From: Callipepla californica brunnescens
Lineage: Eukaryota; Chordata; Aves; Galliformes; Odontophoridae
Length of the DNA stretch: 64,000 nucleotides
Assembly: GCA_023055505.1 (NCBI GenBank)
Contig: JALIRH010000007.1
Span: 18,717,152 to 18,781,151 of the forward strand
Reading direction: 5' to 3'
Shown here piece by piece: positions 1 to 12,900 of the stretch (the stretch's first letter is position 1; each line of letters opens with the position of its first letter). A program made the translations under genes and the position numbers. The notes under the pieces were generated by a model. It was not told the DNA's origin, ran no database searches, and saw nothing but the letters and a program-made list of their open reading frames with translations.

Positions 1-2893
1 CTTGCTCTCCATAAATGCTCACAAGTGTTGGTGAATGCCACTGGGTGCCTTTTATTCTGCATGGATGAATTCAGTGCCACGGCTTGGCTGCATACACACT
101 TCCATGTCTGCTGTTTTGTCAGACTAGCTCTCTGCTGCCATCTGGGTTAATGTGGAGGGACAGAGTGCTGCTGTGATGGCACTGGATGCATTTCAAACTA
201 TACCAGGCCACGTACAGCCCAGGCTGTAGCTTGTACGTGCGTGGGTTATAAGGAGATGAGTGGTCCTTTCTGATGTTCCCAGCTGACTGAAACCATGTAT
301 GGTATTCAGTCAATCTGCAAATTCCTCCATGGGAGGGAGTTGCTTTGGGTTTATGCAGCTGTGCAGCAGGTTTTCTTCCAGCATCCCTGAACATATTCTG
401 TTAAAAGTTCTCCGTGCCAAGCTTAGTAACTTTGCTTTCTGTCTATAAGAGGGGTGTTCTGTGCTTTCCACAGAAGAGCCCCACTCCAAATGAGAAATAA
501 CAGAAGCCACCTCTTGAGGTAGGTTGCCTTTGGCCACCTCCGATGAGCAGAGTTCTTTCGTTTGTTTTGATTTGTAAGAAGTAGGAGCCATTACTTTTTG
601 AGCAACCTACATATTTAACACGGGCATCCTTTCTTGCAAAAGAATGAAGACTGGTGTGATGTCAGAGGAGGCCTGTTCTTAGAACAGACACAAGGAAACC
701 AAACTGTATTCTGCCACTTGAATGTTGCCTAATAGAGGTGAGGGGGCAAGAGAGTTTTGCTCTTTATTGCTAAGAGACAGTAGGGTTTATCTCCTGTTTT
801 TCTGAAGGCAGTAGGACACATAGCACTCATTTTTCAGTACTCGGGGCATTTAGTTCTTGGCTTTAAAAGTAGAATTTTTTCATGGCTTATTACAAAAGTT
901 ATCCATCATTTGAAAAAAAAAAATAGCTTGCAGAGGAGTGTGAAGTAATCTTCATCCTGCTTTGCTCTCCAGATGTCTTCATCCATCTCTCCATACTTGA
1001 ATGACCACGTTCTCAGTGAGAATTTCCCTTGATTTGCTTTTAGTTCCAGAGCAGTCGGGTGTTCAGCACCTCACCTGGAGCCAGCAAATGAAGCCCTTGA
1101 GATGTGGAAGCTGATGGGTTTGTGCTGTGAGCGCACAGCAGATATGACAATTCAGTTTCAGCATATTAAGCTCTCCTTTCCTACAGTTTACTGTGTTTCT
1201 GATGCTGTAATCTGTTAAGTAGAGTTGTTGGTTTTTTTGCTGTTTTTTTTGCATATTTTATTCAGTAACATGCTGTGCTGTGAGGTAATGCTGTCTTTAT
1301 TTATACTGACGTTGAAAAGGGTTTGAAGATCAGACCTTGAGGTGTAGCACCATCTTTGCAAAGGAGCTAGTGGTTATTCTTTGATTACTGGTAACAGTAG
1401 CCAAACTCTGGAAGGTATAGGGATAAAGCTGACCGAAAAGCAGAAGGTAATCTCCTCAGTGGTATGATTTGCACTGCTGTTATTCTGTGTGGTACCACCT
1501 GGGAGGTTACTGGAGTTGAGGGTGAGTGCTGTGATTTGTGCATTGCTCTGGGAAGTGACAGTACTCTCCAGCCTTGTGCCCCTCTGAACACTGGAAGCAT
1601 TAGCTGCTTCTGCAAAATGCGCCATGAATTTTGATCTCACACAGAGGAAGCTGCTGGCAGTGGATCCCTGTGCAACATGCAAGGATTTGTGACTGCAGTG
1701 CTTGAAATGTGAGATGCTTACAAATGTTGTTGTGCTTTCAGGAGTTCTCTCTGATCCGGTGTCTTTTCATGGACTACAAATACAATAAGCCCTATAACTC
1801 TATGGTTGTTAGGCAGCGATGCCACTGTAGCTTAGTGGCCCTGGCCACTAACAGATAGCATACTGTTTTTATTATAGCACTAATATATATATATTTGAGT
1901 GACACACGTGTTTTTCCTTCCATTTTCACATTTTTTTTGACTCTTATTTGTGATATCTGATGCACAGAGTAAGAAGCTTAATGGGTGCCGAGCCCAGAGA
2001 TTACAAAATCTCAGAGAGCATGGATGTGTGTATATATAGCAAAAGTAAAAGGGAGCCAGGGAAGTGCTGGCTGGGCTAAACCGTGTTAATGCTGCGTGTG
2101 GATCATGGTTCTGTGCTTTCCTGTAGACAGATGGTCTTCTAATTGCAAGCCATCAGATAACTGGTGGCTGGAAAAAACAAGTACACATACATGAGCTCCT
2201 ACAGAAATGAGACCGCTGGGTTAAAATGCAGTGTAGCTGATTCAAGCTGGCATTCTTGTTCAGTACCTGGGTTTCTCTTAGAACATATGTATCTTAGTTA
2301 GCTCTGACATATCTTAACTAGCTTTGATCCATCGACGAAGAAGGAACCAAGTGAATTTGGTAACACACAGAACTTGGGAATTTTCTGTGGTTTTCAGTGC
2401 AGGTTTTTTTCAAGTAGGTAACTGAAACCCAATGCCAGCAGGGATAGGCTGCTAAGAAAACATTCAGAAAAGCTGCTGCCTCTTAATTTTTCATTCCATT
2501 TTTGTTTGTATGACCTTAACTTGGTTATGCATGTACATAGCAATCTTAAGTTTGATAGAAGAAAGTTAATTGCTTTCCCTGCTTCCCCCACAAAGAAATT
2601 GTATGTTGTGAATAGGCACCGTATGAAAGTATGTAACTAGAAGGCGTGTTCCTGTGGGCCTGGCAGTCTGTATGAAAACCTGAACTATGTTGTATTAGTT
2701 CTCTCAGCTAGAATTTATATTAAAGGAAAATGCTTTTTTAGACTCCCTATTTGGTTAGTCTGGTCAAGTTTTATTAGCTGTATTTCTCAGAATGTAAAAG
2801 TACTGAGATATGTTGTAATTGGTTGATATTGCTGACAGTCTTCTGTATTGTCAGAGCCAATATTGTTAATAAAAAGGGAAGAGATCAATATTC
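1..2893. other. Non-coding, probably ZNF451 intron
   Basis: No ZNF451 N-terminal exon and no other protein is recognised on either strand. The open frames here are short and lack splice support. A short (TA)n run lies near 1884-1894. Confidence 0.6.
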
Positions 2894-3600
2894 CCAGAAT
2901 CAGGGCTTAGGTTGCAGGGAACCTTAAAGATCATCTAATTCCAACCCCCCTGCTGTGGGCAGGGTTGCCAACCACTAGATCATAGGACCTGGGGCCCCAT
3001 CCAGCCTGGCCTTGAACACCTCTGGGGATGGGGCATCCAAAGCTTCTCTGGGCAATGTGATCCAGTGCCACAATACCCTCTGAATTAAGAATTTCCACTT
3101 AACATCTACATTTAATTTCCCCTCTTTTTGTTTAAAGCCATTCCTCCTTGTTCTGTCACTATCAGACTGTGCAGTAAGCTGGTTCCCCTCCTGTTGATAA
3201 GCCCCACTCAAGTACTGGAAGTCTGCAGTGAGATCTGCTCAGTCTTCTCTTCTCTAAGCTGAACAAACTCAGCCTTTTTTCATCTGAGAGGTCATCTGTT
3301 CATCTTCATGACCCTCCTCTGGAACTGATTCAGCAGCACCTCATCTTTCTTGTGCTGGGGGCCCCAGGCCTGGATGTGGTACTCCAGATCGGGTGTCGAT
3401 GAGGGCAGAGCAAAAGGGGGCACTCACCTCCCTTGTCCTGGGTTTTCAACCACCAGGACAGTTAAATTTTCATCAACAGGGCTGCTCTCAATAAGTTCTT
3501 CCATTCTGTATTCATAGCTGGGATTGAAGGTACAACACCTTGCACTTGGTCTTGTTGAACCCCATTTTGTTCATGTGGGCCTATTTTTCAACCCTGGATG
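2894..3600 (-). mobile_element. CR1 retrotransposon, 5'-truncated, antisense to ZNF451
   Basis: Read on the minus strand it ends in the CR1 tail, with the block tttaaaggttccctgcaacc-like and an agaat end near 2894. It continues through GTTGGATGG/GCATCCAGAG-type blocks and the ORF2 C-terminus up to about 3600. It is diverged, with frameshifts, and lies about 270 bp upstream of the ZNF451 exon at 3870. Confidence 0.85.
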
Positions 3601-3869
3601 ACTTAGGTATTTTCAGCAATCATATTTCAAGTGCTGTAGCCTGTATTTAAGTTATAGAAATCAGTACTCGGGATATAACAGCAATAAAATAATACATCTT
3701 TGCTGTGTGATATAGAAGTCAGACATTGTTCTAAGGTGTTTTTGTTTTGTGTTTTTTTTTTAATGTAGAAAGTTATGTGTAAATTTTGACGGTTTTAATT
3801 GATTTACGTATTTGATCCTGAACTTAAATAAAAGTTGTTGACCACCTTGCCTTATGTTTTCCCCATCAG

Positions 3870-3981
3870 GAGAAAGTTGATTCCCAGTATGCTCATGGGC
3901 TACAGGAACTAGAATTCATTCGGGAGCACAGTGACACAGAAGCTGCAAGATTATGTGTGGACCAATGGTTGAAAATGCCAG
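3870..3981 (+). CDS. ZNF451: ZNF451 exon: helical region before the first finger
   Basis: This exon has acceptor ccccatcag and donor G|gtaaga. It encodes 37 codons containing the ZNF451 hallmark [10 protein letters not shown] and the string [13 protein letters not shown]. It starts in phase 0 and ends in phase 1, with the Gly codon split to 4538. It contains no zinc ligands. It is the first ZNF451 exon visible in the window. Confidence 0.93.
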
Positions 3982-6900
3982 GTAAGAATAGGAAAGATGA
4001 GATTTTAAATATGTAGTAAGGAACCAAAGATTAATAGTAAATAAGTGGCAGGGGAAATAAATGATTATTTGGTTATATTAAAAAGAGGTATCAATGATAT
4101 GATTTTGAAGATGCTGCTAATTCACTTAATATTATTTTTAAGATTTCACTTAAGATTATTTCTAAGTGCTGCGTTACGGAATTGAACATCTGATAACGGC
4201 ATTAAGCAGTGCTGAGGTTGAGCTTGCAGCTGCCTTGTACGCATAACCAAGTCTTAGAATATTAACTTCATCAGGGAGTGACATTTGAAAGTTCTTCTAC
4301 AATAGTTTCCTTAAAAGCTAATTTGTGTTTTGCTGCTTGTGAAATCAAATGTATGAAATGTAAAAGGCATTAAGGCAGTGAAGAGACAGATTCTTCAACT
4401 GAAGGAGAAGACTTCTTGTTGTAGAATTGCATTACAGTCGCTGCCAGCATGCTTTTAAGAATCAACTTAGTGTTTTCTGTTTGTTTTTAAGCCTCTATAA
4501 TTGAGACCATGGTCAAGTGTTGTGTTTTATAACACAGGTCTCAAACCAGGCACTGTTAACAGTGGAAGAAGGGGTGTTTGGCAGAGAGCAGGTCAGAGGC
4601 AAGTCAAGAGAAATCCCATTTCTTGTCCTGTGGTGCACTGCGACAGAAAGTTTGATAATGGATATCTGCTCCTAGGTCACCTGAAAAGGTGAGAATGTAC
4701 TACAAGAAGTAATAGTGAAAGAGTATGTTTGAACTTAAAACATCTACGTTGAGTCTACTATAAATTGCCAACAGTAACAGAATTCCATTTGGAGAGCACA
4801 GCAATTTGTTGCAGATGTTATACAGGTGATGTAACTTAATGATTTGAGATTCTTGTATTGTTGGCTAAAACATCCCTGTGTTATCAAGATAGCTTTGCTC
4901 ATGGGCCCAAAGTATAGCTACTGTGTAGGAAATTAACTCCATCCCACCCAAAACCAATATGGGCAAATTTGAAAATATAATCATAAAAAACCCACCAAAC
5001 AAACAAATGAAAAAGCTCATACAGGTTTTAGTAAATTGAGACCTCTTTTAAGAGTAAGAGAACTAATACAGTGTGATTCCTCTGCCAATAGATCGCTATA
5101 ACTGGTTAGCTGCAGAGAGAATTGCTTTCATGTAGGATATTTCAGCTGTTGAACGATAAAGCGTAACAGCTGATGGTTGGCATATTGAGGAATTCTGCAG
5201 TGCAGGTTGGTTTGGCAGGTTTTTGTCCAGTAGTTTCAAAAGACCTAATTTTTCCTTTAAGAACATATATATGTCGCTTTTAAACTGTCAAGAGGATACT
5301 TGTTTGTTAATTATTTCTTCCTCTCTAGGTTTGATCATTCTCCCTGTGACCCAACAGTCACTTTACGTGGACCCCCAAATAATGCTGTTGCCTGTGTGAT
5401 ATGCTGCCAAACATTTTCAACCTTTCAGCAGTACAGTGATCATCTTTTATCTAAGGCAAGACCATAAGGATAAGTAACTCATCTGACTGAATATAATAGA
5501 GGGTTATCAAGACATGTCATTATGCAGTTTTTTCCCCTTTCTTCCGCTCTCAGTTGATTATTCTTCCAAATAGTTGTGTCTCACTCTGCAGTGTTCCAGA
5601 TGCTTGGTGTTTCTGACAGTGCTCCCATTAAATCTGACCGTTAGTTTGTGCTCTGTGGCATACGCCAAAGATGACCACAGTTCTGCCTTGATCCTTTTAT
5701 CCTTGTTGGTGCTGTCCAGTAGGTATTTCCCTTTATTTGTGTCTTCAAAACTAAAAGATGAAACAAGAAATTGTAGTGAAAGAAGAAGAGGCAAAGAGCA
5801 ACAAAAAAGGGTATCAAAAAAAGAGGCAACAGGGTTAGGAAAGAAACTTGAGTGACTCAGATGCAATTGATTCTTTGCTGTCTTCAGTGTCTCCATTGAT
5901 GTCTGTCACTACATGCTGGTTAACTTGCAGAAGGGAACAGGATCATCTAGCATTTGAGTTTTGGTTAGAATATAAGTTAATAGAATTGGGGTTTGTTTCT
6001 GGCGTTTCCTACCTTAATTCTTTTCCCTTCTTTCTTTTATAACATTGTATGTCTTTCCCTTCAGCTCAGTGACAGGTGCTCAGATGCTAGCTGCAGGGTG
6101 CATGGTTTTGTTTGTGCAATCTGGCACTGAATGTTGTAATGGGTTGCAGTTTCAAAGTTTATTGTTTTAGTAATTAATAAATATTATTTTTTACCCACCT
6201 AGCCTATTAAATTCAAGGGAAATATTAAACATTGTGAAAATCAGACAAGGCAATAGCAGTAACTCCTCATATGTGATCGGATCTGACAAGCTTGACAGGT
6301 TACATCATAGTTTGCTCCTGCTCTTCTTCCTTTTATTCCAAGTTGTGTGCCTGTGGTACATCCACGGGCATTAGCAGGAGTTACAGGCAAGTTTGGTGAA
6401 AGGCACTGTCCCTTGCACCAGGCAAAAGGATGGAATTGTTTTGGTGCAGAAGGAAGAGGGAATAGTCCTAAGAAAGCAGAAACGTGTCACAAACATTCTT
6501 CAGGGAGGCAGAAGAAGGAAAGAATACGCAAAAAAAACCTAAGTGGAATTAAAGGATTTTGTCCCTGGAAGCAGAGATTGAAGTTGCTGTAGAAGTTTGG
6601 CCATTCCACTTGTGTCTCACAAGATGAAGTGCATAGCTTGGAAATAAATGTACATGTGGCAGGTGAAAATATTGCCACATAGGTGGAGAGGAATGGAAAG
6701 ACATGAAAAGAAATGGGACTCGTTCGTTGATCTGATAAGGAGAAACACCAAATCATTTTATTTTCCAGCTAAATCAAAATGACGGGCATGAAAAAGATCT
6801 CCCTCCACAACATATTCAGTGCTATGCGTGCCCATGCTGCTTCCTCCTCTTCACCAAAAGAGACGAATGCTTCAGGCACATGTCAGGAGAGAACCACTTC

Positions 6901-9900
6901 CAGCTTTCTAAATCGAACGGTGCGTTGCTGCTAAATGTCCTTAGCGTGCTTCTTATTCCTTTTGATAATTTATACTTACTGTAATGTGACTTACATTTTT
7001 CTGCTTCAGGCTTTTAAGATTATTGAATAAATGCTTGTTTCACTTTTAAGGCCTTGCATATTCTGTAAGATCTTAACGGTTATTGAATATGTGCCATATA
7101 AAGTTAAAAGCATCCCCTCTTACAGAGCACTTAATCTTAGGTAAGTGGCTGAGACGGATCAGATGTAGGTGGACTTGACTCATTATTCAAGAAGCTGCCA
7201 CGTTTCAGGTAATTTAGCTTTAGGGTAAACCTTACGTGGTCAGAGGATGTGTATAGTTTCTCATCCCCATGCCATATCCGTCACTTCTGCCCTCTCCTGG
7301 GATTGGCTGCAGGAAGTGCACGGTAAGGATGTGCTTTGAGCATCTTCCCTTGGGCTGACACAGTGCTGTAACTTTGTGGAAACGTCCATCAGCTGTGTTC
7401 TTTGGAGTTCTTGTGTATTGCCCATCTAATTGATATTCTCAATTAGGATACTAATTATGAACTTGCTGACTTGGAGATGCACTGAAAATCAGGTTGTAGG
7501 TTTAAAATAAAAAAAAAAAAAAAAAGACTGGTGACTTGTTGCTTTGAAAAGATGAATAACACAAAACAGATGGATAGCGCTTAAAGTGCTCCCTTTTTTT
7601 TTCCTTTTCGTTTGCATTGGAATGTCTTCAAGACTAATGTTGTCAACAGGGGCTGAGCTTTGAAAGTCTTAAGTTATTTCCTGCTGATGATTGCATCTTA
7701 CTAAGCAGAAAATTAAAATAGCATTTGTAAGTAACGCTGTACATGGGAAAGAGAGGTGGTCCATGTGAGAACTTGTTAAATGAGTAGCATGCCTTTTTTT
7801 TTTTTTTTTCCTTCTTTTTTTCATAAGCACTCAGTGACTTTAAGCAGAAGTGTATGTAGTAGGAGTAGGTAGATACTGGTAGTTGGAGAAGCAGAAAGTC
7901 AGAGTTAGTAGAGAACTGCTCAGGAGAGGGCGATCTGACCTGAACTTGTAGAAGAAGGGGAGTAATCTGTCGCTGAATATGAAAAGCACAATCAGATATA
8001 AGGTTGTTATAAAATTTTAGCAAATTGGTGTAATTTTCTGCAACATTTCCATTGCAGAAATACTGAAGCTCCGCTGACACGTGGTAACCTGAGTTCTGAA
8101 CCCTCTGACAAAGAAGCACAACTGTAGAAATGTCTGAAAGCTGAAATACTATGAAAGAACTCTTACAGTGTGATTGTGTTTTCTGCCATTCTGTATTACA
8201 GAAATGAAGGCTGGTGCTCCTCTACCTTTCCCATCCTATGCAAAGAAGCTGCTGATATCTCTCTGCAAAGAGGTTCCCTTCCAAGTGAAATGTATGGCCT
8301 GCTTACAGATACTGCGCTCCCATATGGAATTAACAGCTCACTTCAGGTTTGTGAGAAGCAGCTGTCATTATAATGTGAACATCCATAACTGATAACCAGC
8401 GTGTTTATATAACTGACACAGAAGTGTTGTGCACTGGTGCTACTGAAATTCAGGGCACCTAGGACCATGTTCACTTACTGGCTAGACTAACCAAAACAAA
8501 AGCCTTCCTTTTCCATGTTTCCTACCATCTCTTGATCCATAAGATCACTGGTCAGTGTTTCTGTTCTTTTTGTTACTTCTTGTGACAGAGAACAACAGAA
8601 CTTAATTGATCTCTCTTCTGTTATTTCTAAGTTTTCAGCAATTGATTTCTAAGATGTATCGCGTGATCAACACAGGGCATCAATCCAAGTGCTAGTGCTG
8701 GAAATTAATACCTAATTCTCTTTAAAATGCAGACTCGCTAGGCATTGCTTATTTTTGTTGGCGAGCTACTAAGTCAGCTGTGGTAAACTGGGGGCACTAC
8801 TCACACACTGTTGCTGTAAATACTAGGCAAAATATCAGTATATCTGACAGTTTAAAAACATTTCTGATTATGATATACACCTTCATGATACATGTATATA
8901 TATTTTTAATACACATAGAACACGTTGTCATCGTTCTGGCCCCATGGCAGCGTCCAAGAAGAGTATCTCTCAGGTTGCAAAGATATTCAGAACCAAAGGT
9001 CGCTGTGAGAACTGTGATAAGCTGCTTGCTGATGAGAATCAGATCGTGCAGCATAAGCAAAGCACTCAACATAACGTTAAGGTTTTTACTACAATGGAAG
9101 AGTCCATCTTGATGTTCTGTCACATCAATGAAAAAAATAAAAATGCATCTCATTTGTGCCATTCTGAGGAGTGGACAAGACCATTGCTTAAGAGACGTTT
9201 GAGCTCGAATGAGTCAGCCAGTGAAAGGGAATCTACTCCTTCAAAACGGAAGAGTGAGTTAAAGGAGAAAAATGAAGGTCATGTAGGGAACCAGAGCCAA
9301 AGTAGTGCTTGTGAAGCGAAAGCCTGGTTTTGTGAATGCCTTCAGAAGTTTCTTACGGAGGAGTCAGTAGAGAAGCACATCTTGTCAGCAAATAGGATCT
9401 GTCACAAATGTGCTGTGTGTGGAAAGCTTGCAGAAAACTCGAGTATCATCCGCCTGCACATGAGCCGGTTCCATGGAGGGGCACACTTGACTAACTTCCT
9501 TTACTGGTGCAGAGCATGCTCTGTGGATCTCCTCAGAGAAGAGGATATTATGAAACACGTGACTGAGTTCCATGGCGGGCATACCTACTATTACGAACAA
9601 AAAGCACTAGAAGATGAACCCACGCCATCAGCTTCTGACACAACGTACATTTCCAGAGCTGAAAGGAAGGACTCCATTCCTAGCCCTATGGAAGTCACTC
9701 CCGAAAGAAGTCCTGCTCTGGGAAAATGGCAGTGCCACATTTGTGAGGAGATGTTTGAATCTGAAGACAGTGTTAAGCAGCACTGCATGTCCCTGGAAAG
9801 CCACGCGTTTCACAGATACTGCTGTGGATTGTGCAATAATCACTTTCGGAAAGTAGGAACGCTGCAGCGACACTTCCTAGAGCGTCATAACGGGGAGATC

Positions 9901-12900
9901 AAAATGAAATACTTCTGTGGCCTTTGTGGTGATCTCTTTTTTGACACGGATGAAGAATTTCTAATCCATTATAAGGAGTCTCACAGCATGGACTATGTAT
10001 TTGTGCCTGAGCAGGTGGAAATGTCAATAAAAAAAGAAGATGACTTCCTCCCAGAAGAAAAAGGAGACTTATTAACCTGTGGTTGCCGGACGACTTACAT
10101 CTCCAAAGTGAACAGGAGGAATGATTCCTTGAATTGTCAGAAAGCCATGCTGCAGGAAGGGAAGTTATGGTTTCGCTGTTGCTTGTGTTCTGCAACTGCA
10201 CAGAATTTTGCAGATTTGAACAGTCATCTCAGCAGCCACTCAGCAGTGAAGAGTAAGCAAGAGATGTACGTTGTTAGATGTGCTGCATGCAACAAAAACT
10301 TTGATGATCTTCAGAGTGCACATCAGCACTGTCACATGAAACACTGCTTCTTACAGAAACCTGATTTATCAAGTTTTGCGTCAGAACCAGGAAATGCAGT
10401 ATTCAGGTTCACAGCAAGCGGGGCTTGTGTGGACAAAAAACCCCGTGAACTGAGATTTCATGCAACTACATCCAACTCTCAGGGAAAAACGCGGTCTCCT
10501 CCCCTGCAGAGACCGATCCAGGGGAAGAAAAGAAACACTGAAAATTCGTCGTGCTCCAAAGAGTCTGGTGAGGATCTGTAGAAATTAGAGGTGCTTTGTA
10601 TTAGAAAAATGCTGTTTTAATGCCAGTACAAGTATATAACGTATCATTTGCCTGTATCTGGTCCATGAATCAGCTCCACGTTTATTTATTTTTCTTGTCA
10701 AAGTGGCATTTTCACAGAATCACAGAATTGTAGGGGTTGGAAGGGACCTCTAGAGATCATTGAGTCCAACCCCCTGCCAGAGCAGCTCCCTAGCCCAGGT
10801 TGCACAGGTAGGTGTCCAGGTGGGTCTGGAAATGTCTCCAGAGAAGGAGACTCCACCACCTCTCTGTGCAGCCTGTGCCAGTGCTCCGTCACTGCACTGT
10901 GAAGGAGTTCCCACACACATCTGTGTGGAACTCCCTATGCCTCAGTTTGTGGCCATATATATATATATATGTATAGACATGGATAACATCCCCTCTGAGT
11001 CGTCTTCTTCTTTTGAATACTTGAGATGTATTGCTATATACCTTATGTATGAAGTTTTAAAAAGTAAAGTGGACAGATGTTTCAGTCCTAAGGCCCTCAC
11101 ATGTAGCTTTTTGAATTGGGAATATAATTTGATGATAAAAGGAAAATAACAATTCAAGTCCCTAGGTGGAGATCAAACTCCTAGAAATGTGAAAGCACAG
11201 TAAAATGCACACGCAGGGAAACTGACTTACCTCCTTTGTATGTATGAGCTGGTGAGGCTGGTAGTGCTTTCTGTGTGGGCAGTCCTATTATTACATTATC
11301 TTTTTGTTTGCGTTTAGCTTGCAAAGAAATAATCTCAGCTGAGAGTGTCTGCTCACAGTATGTAAGGGAATGGCTTTGCCTGAAGTGTCCATTTTTCCCT
11401 TTTTTTTTTTTTTTTTTTAATTCAAGTCACTTCCAAGAATGGCATCGAAAATGCCAAAGGTGTATCTTACGTGTTCAAAAATTAGGAGTGCCTTTTAGTT
11501 TCTCATGGTGTCTTATTGCTTATGATTAATATACAGCAAGAAGTATGTTTCTAAACATTTCATGTACTACTCTGGCTTTAAGCAATGAAATGTCGCAGAT
11601 GTGCCATAGTAGGGAGCACACAGCTGAGGTTAAATGTACTGTTAAAGACATCAGTGTCTTGGTCAGCTGTCCAGCTCTCCAGCATCGTGCTCCCAGATTC
11701 TACTGTCCTTTATCTAATTTATATATTACTAAAGGCTTTTTCAGTTGATTTAAAAACAGTGCTGAAATAGTGCATGCACTAAATAGGATAAAGCTTTATG
11801 ACATCTAGTTTATGTAATAGTTTAATACATTAATTTTTCAAGATAGTATCTGAATTGATGTGTGTTTGTCGACCAGAAGGTCGAGTAAAATTAAAATGTT
11901 CCTATTTATCTCATTGAAGATGGTGAACTTCCTGATCTCGATTACCTGAGCACCATGACTCACATTGTGTTGGTGGATCTGGATAACTGGGGTAGCTTGT
12001 TCACACAGCTGCCAGCTAACCTGAACCAGGGAACGTTTATCTGGGGCTTTCAAGGTAAAGTGGTCAAAGGAAGAAAAGATTAGTGAGTTTACACATGTTA
12101 TTTGAGCAGAGGTTCTTTGAGAGAATAAAGAGTGGGGGAAAAAGCAGCCACTGGGGCCTCTTAAGTCCTGACATCAAAGAAATCAAGGAAAGGAAATGTC
12201 CTTGAACTTTTATAACTCAGCCTTAAACTCTGCTGCTCTTGCTATTACTTATAGAATGGCTTGGGGAGTCTTGCTGAACGTACTTAGGTGGTATCATATG
12301 AATTTCTCATAGTTCCCAGGACATCCATAGGATGCAGAGGGAAGAAAAAAATAAAAGAAGGAATTTCTTTCTGGCTATTTTCTGATTTCCCAAGTCCTTG
12401 TCCTGTATTTTTTTCCCTTTTAGATCCAAAATACATGATTTTTCATTCCTCTACTTCAGTTTTCTTTGATCACTGGTCATCCTATGCTAAATTTCTTGCT
12501 TTCCAAATGGGGTTGATGCACTCAGGCTGCCTAGTGGGAATGTTTGCTAAAGATCTTGAACTGGAAGACCATGCTGAAGAGTTAGTGGCCATTAAAATGG
12601 GTCCAGTTTGTATTGAAGAGCATTTGGGGAGTTTATTAGTGTCACGAGGATTGTTGCAAAGCCTGGAAATACGAAGGTTCATGAGGACCCCAACAGTAGT
12701 TTGCAGAGTTATTTAATGCATGCAATTCCTGTTCGTTTAACGTGTGAAAATAGTGCCAACCCTATCCCTTGTTTTTCTGTGTTTCCCACTCAGCATCACT
12801 GACTGTTATTTGTTTTTAATGATACTTCTTGCATTAAGTCTATAACTCCTGTGTTTATTTTTGTGTTCTTTTTTATTACAAACTTAGCTTTTCCTTCAGT

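Noticed and set aside
7643..8119. 158-codon minus-strand frame
   Set aside because: It is antisense in a ZNF451 intron and reads through a poly-A/T run (poly-Lys), with no splice support or recognisable motif.
8944..8946. ATG at 8944 as the start of a separate 545-aa zinc-finger gene
   Set aside because: Sequence between the acceptor at 8918 and this ATG is coding and in frame with the previous exon, so the ATG is internal.
10568..10581. ZNF451 ending at the TAG after the large exon
   Set aside because: A GTGAGG donor and phase-matched downstream PIN and UIM exons show that the protein continues; the TAG is intronic.
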